NCBI GenBank assembly: GCA_023663205.1
Contig: JAMPHX010000005.1
Location: 1 to 41,021 of the forward strand
Direction of reading: 5' to 3'
DNA length: 41,021 nucleotides
Source: Corallococcus sp.
GTDB lineage: Bacteria; Bacillota; Clostridia; Christensenellales; CAG-314
Part shown: positions 32,934 to 39,146 of the stretch, piece by piece
Layout: the number at the start of each line of letters is the position of its first letter
How positions within the stretch are numbered: position 1 is the first letter of the stretch
The notes under the pieces: generated by a model
Databases searched by the model: none
Told to the model about the DNA's origin: nothing
What the model saw: only the letters and a program-made list of their open reading frames with translations
Made by a program: the position numbers and the translations under genes

Positions 32934-33879
32934 GAATTCTTATTATAGACCAATATCCGCGAGAAAATTCCTTTGCTAATTCATCGATAACTTGCTTTTT
33001 CGTATTGCCAAATTCAATCTTTTTATTATAAGATGCAATAATAGATTGGCGTTCGTCATCTGAAATTTTCTTCCCCCTGTTTTGGGGAACGCCGTTATCG
33101 CTTTTAACTTGCGTCATTTCGCAGCCGTATGTTATTTTTTTTAGTTCCGTAAGGTAATAATCGAAAGATGCTTTATTCAGTTCAAACCCACAGGATTGCC
33201 TGCCGAGTTTTGCGGCAACACGAGCAGTAGAAAAACTTCCCAAAAAGAAATCGCATACCATATCGTCGGGATTGCTTGAATACATTATAATTTTTCTTAA
33301 CAACGCTTCGGGAAGTTCGTTCTTGTTTTTTATTTGATTAGGCTTATACTCTTTGTTGATTACCCAAACGTCTTCTCTGTCAAGATAATTTTTAGAACCG
33401 CCGTTCGACGTCTTTTCATCGTCGTCAAAAAAAGCATACGTATTAAAAGTTCTTTTGCCGCCAGTCTTAGTATAATAGAGTATGTGGTAGTGAGAAGATA
33501 CGTACTTCTGTTTGGTATAAACTCCAAAATTATATTTCCAAATTATGTGATTGATTTCTTCTAATTCGGTTTCTGCCAACGCATTTAGTATATGCCGCAA
33601 ATTGGTATATCCGGAAAGAATATACATCGACCCGCCGGGTTTAAGTACTCGTTCCGCTTCTTTAATCCATGAGAGCGAAAAAGACGCATAGTTTTCGGCA
33701 GGGACATCTATGTAACCTTCTATGACTTTATCTTCGTTTCGATTATAGTGCTTATCTAATTCGTTTCCTTTTATCCCGTACGGCGGGTCGCATACTATCA
33801 AATCGACGGAATTATCTTGCAAGTATTCTTTTGCTCCCCGTACGCAGTCACAGTTATAAAATTTGGTATAATCTGTCAT
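32905..33879 (-). CDS. Beta-class DNA methyltransferase (N4-C or N6-A) with C-terminal HTH
   Basis: DNA methyltransferase transferring a methyl group from SAM to an exocyclic amine. Motif IV is DPPY at 31-34 and comes before motif I (CDFFLGSFSTARVA, about 209-222), the order of the beta class; DPPY can fit either N6-adenine or N4-cytosine methylation. Other visible parts: LKPGGSMYI (79-87), PEALLRKIIMYSSNPDDMV, GRQSCGFELN. The last 60 residues look like a helix-turn-helix (ISDDERQSIIASYNKKIE, KQVIDELAKEFSRGY). 324 residues. Its start overlaps the stop of the glycosylase-like gene by four bases (ATGA), so the two are translationally coupled. Composition is more AT-rich than the opp region. Confidence 0.9.
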   Translation of the reverse strand: MTDYTKFYNCDCVRGAKEYLQDNSVDLIVCDPPYGIKGNELDKHYNRNEDKVIEGYIDVPAENYASFSLSWIKEAERVLKPGGSMYILSGYTNLRHILNALAETELEEINHIIWKYNFGVYTKQKYVSSHYHILYYTKTGGKRTFNTYAFFDDDEKTSNGGSKNYLDREDVWVINKEYKPNQIKNKNELPEALLRKIIMYSSNPDDMVCDFFLGSFSTARVAAKLGRQSCGFELNKASFDYYLTELKKITYGCEMTQVKSDNGVPQNRGKKISDDERQSIIASYNKKIEFGNTKKQVIDELAKEFSRGYWSIIRILEKENINKS

Positions 33880-35021
33880 GTGGAATACTCCGTAATCAAT
33901 CTTTTAACACTATATCCTTTGCATAAAGTTTTTAACGGACACTCTTCGCAGTTGGGATTGTTGTGATTAAAACAGAAATTTGTGCCTATATACATCAATC
34001 CGTCGTCAAATTCTCCTACAGAATAATTCTTGCCTTCATACAACAATACCGCGGGAATTCTCTGCAGTTCTATAATTTTAGGTCTTTTTGTTTTTACTTT
34101 TAGGCAATTTATACACAAATCGTCGTAAATATCTTTATTTATTTCGTGAACATTTTGTGAAACGGAAATTCCTCGACAATTAGTAATTCTTAAATAATTT
34201 TTGCCGCTTTTTCCATTGCCGATTTGAATAACGCTATTATCTACCAATTCTTTTTCCGTTACAAAGTGTAGCAGAAAACCGGTTCTCCACAAAACTCTAC
34301 CGGCATTGCTGTCAAAAGGAACTTCATAAGAATATTGTCCCCAACCGGTATCCGTATCGCTACCTAAAAGCGGATACGCATACGTAACCCATTTGGCAAA
34401 TAAATGTGCGGCTTTGTTTCCTATCGCTTTTCCCAAACCGTACCTTTTATGCGACTTAATTCCTTGCGACATTAATTCACTCGATTCAAAGGATTTCAAA
34501 AAATCAATTAAACAATGCGGATTATCGCAATCAATATTACCTAAGGTTAACGGAACTGCCAGCGGAGTCCCCCAACGAAAAACCGCGTAAGACAAAGTTT
34601 GCGTCCCTTCAATAAAGAGATTGTAATGTTTCTTTGTTTTATTTTTAAACTGCCAATCTGTCTCGCGTATGTCTTTAATTGCGTCGTGAATGGAATCTAT
34701 ACTATCGACTGCCGTATCAAGTTTATTAAAAAAAGATTGAGGACTGTGTAAGATGCGAATTTCTTTTTTATACAAAACATTAAGCGTGTCTGCAAGAAGT
34801 TTGCGGACGCCTTCCATATCAGGACCTTGATCCAATACTGCATTGAGTAGTAAAAATCTACATATCAGTTCTCTTCTAGTACAGTTGCTTGCGTCTTGTA
34901 AATCCAAATCAACTAATTCTTCGCCCTTAAAAAACGGTTTGAAAATATCAACATCCTTCAAATGAGGAGACGATTTGTGCTGCCGCCCTTCGTTTGCGAT
35001 GACTTCCAATAAAGTTTTCAT
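33876..35021 (-). CDS. HhH-GPD DNA-glycosylase-like protein with [4Fe-4S] motif, partner of methyltransferase
   Basis: A 381-residue protein whose parts line up with the endonuclease III/MutY superfamily. N-terminal helix ELICRFLLLNAVLDQGPD (51-68) matches the ELLIAVLLSAQ helix of EndoIII. The helix-hairpin-helix is GLGKAIGNKAAHLF (195-208), with K203 at the position of EndoIII catalytic Lys120. VPFDSNAGRVLWRTGF (234-249) carries the catalytic-type Asp237, as in VDTHIFRVCNR. The C-terminus has C350-x7-C358-x2-C361-x5-C367, one residue longer in the first gap than EndoIII. Extra sequence lies between HhH and Asp and, about 60 residues, between Asp and the cysteines, including CINC (303-306). 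A base-removing or AP-lyase activity is predicted. Being co-expressed with a methyltransferase, it could be the restriction half of an R-M-like system, or a mismatch glycosylase. Function is inference. Confidence 0.75.
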   Translation of the reverse strand: MKTLLEVIANEGRQHKSSPHLKDVDIFKPFFKGEELVDLDLQDASNCTRRELICRFLLLNAVLDQGPDMEGVRKLLADTLNVLYKKEIRILHSPQSFFNKLDTAVDSIDSIHDAIKDIRETDWQFKNKTKKHYNLFIEGTQTLSYAVFRWGTPLAVPLTLGNIDCDNPHCLIDFLKSFESSELMSQGIKSHKRYGLGKAIGNKAAHLFAKWVTYAYPLLGSDTDTGWGQYSYEVPFDSNAGRVLWRTGFLLHFVTEKELVDNSVIQIGNGKSGKNYLRITNCRGISVSQNVHEINKDIYDDLCINCLKVKTKRPKIIELQRIPAVLLYEGKNYSVGEFDDGLMYIGTNFCFNHNNPNCEECPLKTLCKGYSVKRLITEYST

Positions 35022-35105
35022 TGCAATCCCCCCTTGTCAATAAGGATATTTTATCAGCAACTTAGAATAACATTTATTGTTGCTATAAGTAATAAATATT
35101 GAATA

Positions 35106-35144
35106 AAACCTAAAACAAAACATTTTATGATTCGTTTTAGGTTT
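35106..35144 (-). terminator. Terminator of tRNA-Ala
   Basis: 11-bp stem AAACCTAAAAC/GTTTTAGGTTT with a 17-base loop just after the tRNA 3' end on the minus strand, followed by T-rich sequence. Confidence 0.75.
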
Positions 35145-35148
35145 CGAC

Positions 35149-35224
35149 TGGTGGAGATAAGGGGATTCGAACCCCTGACCTATGCGTTGCGAACGCATCG
35201 CTCTACCAACTGAGCCATATCCCC
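35149..35224 (-). tRNA. tRNA-Ala (anticodon CGC)
   Basis: 76 nt with CCA encoded. Acceptor GGGGATA pairs with TATCTCC (one G-U), D-arm GGCTCAGTTGGTAGAGC, anticodon stem ATGCG/CGCAT with loop TTCGCAA, T-arm AGGGGTTCGAATCCCCT. Confidence 0.95.
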
Positions 35225-35740
35225 GCATATTAGATTATCCAAGACTGTACATACAATCTATAATATTTTAGTATGTTGTTTGTTTTCTGTCAAGTTATTT
35301 TTCGATGTGGATTTGCCGATTTATTATAGGTTTGTTAAAATAAGTCTATTTTTATTTTTAAAAAGATAAAGTCGGAATCGACCGCCACCGCAAGAACGAA
35401 GTCCAAGCGTACCCGTAACGGTATTTATCGACAAAAACACGCGCAACGCGCTTGAACGTAGCGTTTTTGACATTCCATTGTCGTTTCAAATAGTTATTTG
35501 CCAAATCGCAAATTTGCGGAAATATCTCCGCCAAAATTGCGAGCACGAACGACAAAATAAACTACGCACAAAGCCTTTTGAAGCAATGCGTGCAAAACAT
35601 TCTGCAACAAAGACAATTGAACAGAGCAAAATACTTACTTTGTCGTTTGTAAAACGCAACAAAAATACTTGTTACTGTCACAACCGCCAAAATAAAACTA
35701 TGCAATACAAAACTTTTTTGCGTTATTTAATCATTTACTG
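35225..35740. other. Intergenic region between divergent tRNA genes
   Basis: About 515 bp, AT-rich. Open frames on both strands (35478-35744 plus, 35358-35555 minus) lack ribosome binding sites and recognisable protein sequence, so I leave them out. No integrase or att-like copy of a tRNA 3' end was seen. Confidence 0.4.
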
Positions 35741-35769
35741 TTGACAAGCCGATATTTATTTGATACAAT
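35741..35769 (+). promoter_or_regulatory. Promoter of the tRNA Met-Glu-Val cluster
   Basis: TTGACA at 35741-35746, 17-bp spacer, TACAAT at 35764-35769, 53 bp ahead of tRNA-Met. Confidence 0.8.
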
Positions 35770-35822
35770 AATTAGGCTTTTAACAGGTTAGAAGCGGACG
35801 CATTACGCCGATTCTAAATTGT

Positions 35823-35899
35823 GGCGGCGTAGCTTAGTTGGTTATAGCGGCCGGTTCATACCCGGCAGGTCGTTGGTTCGAGTCCGACCGCCGCTACCA
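35823..35899 (+). tRNA. tRNA-Met (anticodon CAT, elongator type)
   Basis: 77 nt with CCA encoded. Acceptor GGCGGCG/CGCCGCT with a G-U first pair, anticodon loop TTCATAC in a GCCGG/CCGGC stem, T-arm TTGGTTCGAGTCCGA. It resembles the Bacillus elongator tRNA-Met and lacks the initiator C1:A72 mismatch and GGG/CCC anticodon stem. Confidence 0.92.
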
Positions 35900-35905
35900 G
35901 TATTT

Positions 35906-35980
35906 GGCTCCTTGGTCAAGCGGTCAAGACATCGCCCTTTCACGGCGGTAACACGAGTTCGATTCTCGTAGGAGTCACCA
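35906..35980 (+). tRNA. tRNA-Glu (anticodon TTC)
   Basis: 75 nt with CCA encoded. Acceptor GGCTCCT/AGGAGTC, anticodon loop CTTTCAC in a CGCC/GGCG stem, T-arm CGAGTTCGATTCTCG. Confidence 0.95.
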
Positions 35981-35983
35981 TTT

Positions 35984-36059
35984 GGGGAGTTAGCTCAGTT
36001 GGGAGAGCATCTGCCTTACAAGCAGGGGGTCACAGGTTCGAGCCCTGTACTCCCCACCA
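35984..36059 (+). tRNA. tRNA-Val (anticodon TAC)
   Basis: 76 nt with CCA encoded. Acceptor GGGGAGT/ACTCCCC, D-arm AGCTCAGTTGGGAGAGC, anticodon loop CTTACAA in a CTGC/GCAG stem, T-arm CAGGTTCGAGCCCTG. Confidence 0.95.
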
Positions 36060-36062
36060 ATA

Positions 36063-36113
36063 ACAACCTAAAACAAACAACTATTTATGTAGTAAAGTTT
36101 AGGTTGTTTTTTT
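36063..36113 (+). terminator. Terminator of the tRNA cluster
   Basis: 10-bp stem ACAACCTAAA/TTTAGGTTGT with a 25-base loop and a run of seven T. It ends 25 bp before the tandem-TIR gene. Confidence 0.8.
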
Positions 36114-36137
36114 ATTCTTTTAAAAGAGAGATTACCA

Positions 36138-36902
36138 ATGAACAAGTTGACTATTTTCTTTTCGCATTCCCATAAAGATATTGAAAAAGTGCGTAAACTT
36201 CGTGAAATTTTTGAAAGTTTAGAATTTGAGCCTTTAATTTTTCACTTAAAATGTCTTGATGACAAAAATGATGAATTAGAAGATTTTATTAAACGAGAAA
36301 TTGATGCACGAAATGTGTTTATATATTGTAAAAGTCAAAATGCGGAAAAATCCGAATGGGTACAGAAGGAATTACAGTATATCACACAATCAAATTCAAG
36401 ACGCCTTTATACGATTGACATTGATTTACCTTTAAACCAAACACTTGTAACTCTACTAAATTCTTTATGCGAACTCATAAAGCATAATAGTATTTTTATC
36501 TCGTACTCCCATAGAGATGAACTGATATGTAATTCTATAAAAGATTTATTGACAAAAAACGGATATAATCCTATTCTTAGATATGAAACCATCAAAAAGC
36601 AAGATGAACACGATAAAATACTTAGAGAAATTGTAAAAAATGGTGTATTTTTACCTATAATAACCCACAATTATATGAACAGCCTTTATTGCCAAGCCGA
36701 ATTAGAGGGGGCATTATACTCAACCGATTATGGTATAAAGCCATTAATTTTGCCATTAATAGTAAATTATAATAGTCAAAATGCGCTTGAATTGATTCCT
36801 AAATTGTATTATTATAAATTTTACTCGTTTGATTTCGAAAAAAATTTAACAACTGTTAATGAAAAAAATATTTTAAATATGCTAAAAGACCTAGCATACT
36901 AA
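36138..36902 (+). CDS. Tandem TIR-domain protein, probable defence NADase or signalling protein
   Basis: A 254-residue protein made of two TIR-like domains and little else. Domain 1 (about 4-95) starts IFFSHSHKD and has SEWVQKEL (72-79) with E78 in the W-x3-E position, where the NADase glutamate of SARM1-type TIRs lies. Domain 2 (about 118-235) starts IFISYSHRDE and has SLYCQAELEGA (182-192) with the matching E188. No effector or sensor domain is attached. TIR proteins in bacterial defence either destroy NAD+ or make cyclic ADP-ribose signals (Thoeris ThsB); no ThsA-like partner is in the window. Composition is very AT-rich compared with the chromosome around it. It sits directly behind a tRNA cluster. 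These points suggest horizontal acquisition. Confidence 0.85.
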   Translation: MNKLTIFFSHSHKDIEKVRKLREIFESLEFEPLIFHLKCLDDKNDELEDFIKREIDARNVFIYCKSQNAEKSEWVQKELQYITQSNSRRLYTIDIDLPLNQTLVTLLNSLCELIKHNSIFISYSHRDELICNSIKDLLTKNGYNPILRYETIKKQDEHDKILREIVKNGVFLPIITHNYMNSLYCQAELEGALYSTDYGIKPLILPLIVNYNSQNALELIPKLYYYKFYSFDFEKNLTTVNEKNILNMLKDLAY

Positions 36903-37690
36903 ATAATTTTGATAAAGTCAATAGAAAAAGTATTTGATTTTCGCTTGCGCGCCCCAAATACAGCAATTGTCTTTACGGCGGTTGCCGAAACAATCCAATC
37001 AAACGCTATGCCGAGCAATACCCCGAATTTGTATAACGGCTCCTATGTTGCAAGCACACTGCCGAGAAAGTTTTTGGAACAACGTATCGTTGCATACTTT
37101 ATTTGTTAACTTTGCTGAATAACACCAGAGCGTGTACTATGACAAATTTGTTCTGTTTTTTTTGTGGTTGGTATATACTTTACATCTTTTCTTAAACAAT
37201 TGTCCGATTGGATATTGACAAGCGCATTTGATTTGCGTCTATCGGTATAAGACTCATTGTTGAATAAGTCATCCGTCAAATGTATCAGAGTTACAATCTA
37301 TTACGAAAATTTGTTTGATATAATTTTTAATTTTTGTTTCAGTACACCGCTTTGTACCGTAAACGCGGAAAGGATTGACAGATTCAAAACAATCCGTTTT
37401 TTTTATTAAATAGCGAATCGTACTGCCTGCCCCCCCCTAATGCAAAACCGTCGTTAAAACCTGCTCCGCCGCGCCTTTTTATGTTTTGGGTTGAAATAAG
37501 TTGCCAAAACAAAAAAATATGGTAATTTGAAAATATACTGAAAACAGAGGTGTAATGTGATTATTTTTTCTTGCTAACTCTTTTACAATAAGTTGACGGG
37601 GCTATATGCTCTTTCTTCTTATCTATTGCAAGAAAGTATAATCTGTCAATCACTCAAAAGTAAGTCGAAAATATATTTGAGCATTTTGTT
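36903..37690. other. AT-rich region with gene fragments and ABC-F leader
   Basis: No intact gene. Short protein-like scraps appear in several frames, for example NNPIKRYAEQYPEFV near 36980 on the plus strand. A C8 tract lies at 37430-37437. At 37546-37577 an AGAGGTG site is followed by a tiny frame starting GTG (37557) that encodes six residues (VIIFSC), and by an overlapping ATG-TGA minimal frame. It may be a leader peptide of the ABC-F gene downstream. Confidence 0.35.
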
Positions 37691-37726
37691 GAGTTATGAG
37701 GGTACTTTCTCATAACTCTGTTTTTT
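37691..37726 (+). terminator. Leader attenuator of the ABC-F gene
   Basis: Perfect 10-bp stem GAGTTATGAG/CTCATAACTC, 8-base loop, then six T, ending only 12 bp before the ABC-F start. Intrinsic terminators in this position are typical of antibiotic-inducible ABC-F resistance genes. Confidence 0.75.
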
Positions 37727-37738
37727 ATAAGGAGTTTT

Positions 37739-38215
37739 ATGTCGATTATCAAAGTTGAAAATCTTACGTTTTCCTATCCGTCAAGTTTTGAAAACGTCTT
37801 TCAAAACGTCCATTTCCAAATAGACACCGATTGGAAACTCGGCTTTATAGGCAGGAACGGCAGGGGAAAAACTACCTTCCTCAATCTTTTGCAGGGCAAA
37901 TACGAATACAGCGGAAAAATCGTTTCGTCGGTACAATTCGATTATTTTCCGTATTTGGTAGAAAATAAAAAACAATTTGACGCAAGATATTTTATTTGAA
38001 ATCTGTCCAACGGCAGAACAATGGCAATTTATGCGCGAATTGTCATATCTTGACGTGCAATGCGACGTTTTGTACAGACCGTTTAATACGTTGTCCAACG
38101 GCGAACAAACAAAAGTTTTGCTTGCATCTCTCTTTTTGAATGAGGGGCATTTTCTGCTAATAGACGAACCTATCAATCATTTGGACTTACAGGCACGGCA
38201 ATTGCTGGCGACAAA
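37739..38215 (+). pseudogene. Truncated, frameshifted ABC-F ribosomal protection gene (Lsa/Vga-like)
   Basis: Only the first ATPase domain of an antibiotic-resistance-type ABC-F protein remains. The start MSIIKVENLTFSYPSSFENVF and Walker A GRNGRGKTT are in the first frame, which stops at 37999 after a shift near an A-run (about 37970-37985). The second frame (from 37977) carries CDVLYRPFNTLSNGEQTKV (signature SNGEQ) and Walker B LLIDEPINHLD. The gene is then cut at about 38215 after LQARQLLA. The linker and second ATPase domain are missing, so it cannot protect ribosomes. Family members normally have about 490-520 residues. Its ribosome binding site is AAGGAG. Confidence 0.88.
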
Positions 38216-38812
38216 CGTGATAATCGCAGCATTTAATGCCGCAATGGGAGCAATTGCACTATCGATATGGTACGGCGCGTTGGCGCTCTATTACATTGCT
38301 TTGGCAATGCAACGCGGAGTATTGCTGCTTGCCATACGAACCTTCAAGAAAAAGTACAACTCCGACAGCGCCGCCTACCAAAAAGCAACTACAAAAATTT
38401 ACATGGCAAACGGCGTGGTACTGCTGCTTTTGCAAGCGGCATTGACTGTTGCGGTAATTCAAACGGTAACTTCGCAAAAACCGCACAAAACAGACAAAAT
38501 AATTGCCATTGCAAATGCGGCGTATGCGTTTTACAAAATAATAACGGCTACTATTAACTTTGCAAAAACTCGAAAACTGCAAAATCTCGTACTGCAAACC
38601 ATACGCAATATAAACTTGGTGGATTCCGCCGTTTCGATGCTTGCGCTGACTTCTACGCTCATTTGTGTATTCGGCGACGTCGAAAGTATGCGCACCATGC
38701 TTGCGGCGTTGCAATAGGAGTCAGTTTGGTAAACATTGCCGTAAGCGTTTACATGATTATTGACGGCAATACGCAATTGAAACGGTTGACAAAAACAGGC
38801 GGATTTCAGTAA
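38216..38812 (+). pseudogene. Multi-helix membrane protein remnant fused in frame to ABC-F half
   Basis: Directly after the ABC-F break the same frame continues as a polytopic membrane protein: NVIIAAFNAAMGAIALSIWYG, ALALYYIALAMQRGVLLL, then helices around VVLLLLQAALTVAVIQTV and SMLALTSTLICVFG. The frame stops at 38717, but the protein sequence plainly continues in the next frame (GVSLVNIAVSVYMIIDGN, KRLTKTGGFQ) to a stop at 38812. It lacks its own start, so its 5' end was lost in the deletion that joined it to the ABC-F piece. Family not recognised. Composition is like the host chromosome, unlike the AT-rich region before it. Confidence 0.7.
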
Positions 38813-39001
38813 TTGCGACAATATGCGATAACATCAAGTACGCTGCGATTATTGGCAGAACGGCAAACATCACCGCCGAATAGCGAAATTATGGGATTGC
38901 AAATAATTTTGTTAAACCGACTGTCCGTCACAACAGCCGCGTTAGCCAAAGTAAATAAGCGTGCTTGCCTCAACATCCGCAAACAATTTGATAGCAATTC
39001 A

Positions 39002-39034
39002 AAAGCCTCAAACGGCAATGCCGTTTGAGGCTTT
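39002..39034 (-). terminator. Terminator hairpin of the surface protein gene
   Basis: Near-perfect palindrome (AAAGCCTCAAACGGCA and its complement around one base) followed on the minus strand by TTTTG. It lies about 110 bp past the stop of the minus-strand gene ending at 39147. Confidence 0.7.
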
Positions 39035-39146
39035 GTGTTACATATATGCGTCAAATCTTTTGTTTACAAGCAGTTACTGTTGACTTTTGTTTGTCTGCCG
39101 TACGTATTTGCACTGCCGCAAACATCGGAATAATAGCAGTATATGT

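Noticed and set aside
35478..35744. Plus-strand 88-codon open frame between tRNA genes
   Set aside because: Overlaps the tRNA promoter region, no ribosome binding site, low-complexity composition.
32905..36902. Attachment-site duplications of tRNA-Ala or tRNA-Val 3' ends
   Set aside because: I looked for copies of the T-arm and acceptor sequences near the methyltransferase unit and the TIR gene and found none in the window.
36909..37109. Short open frames after the TIR gene
   Set aside because: Two overlapping frames with no motif or binding site; at most decayed gene scraps.
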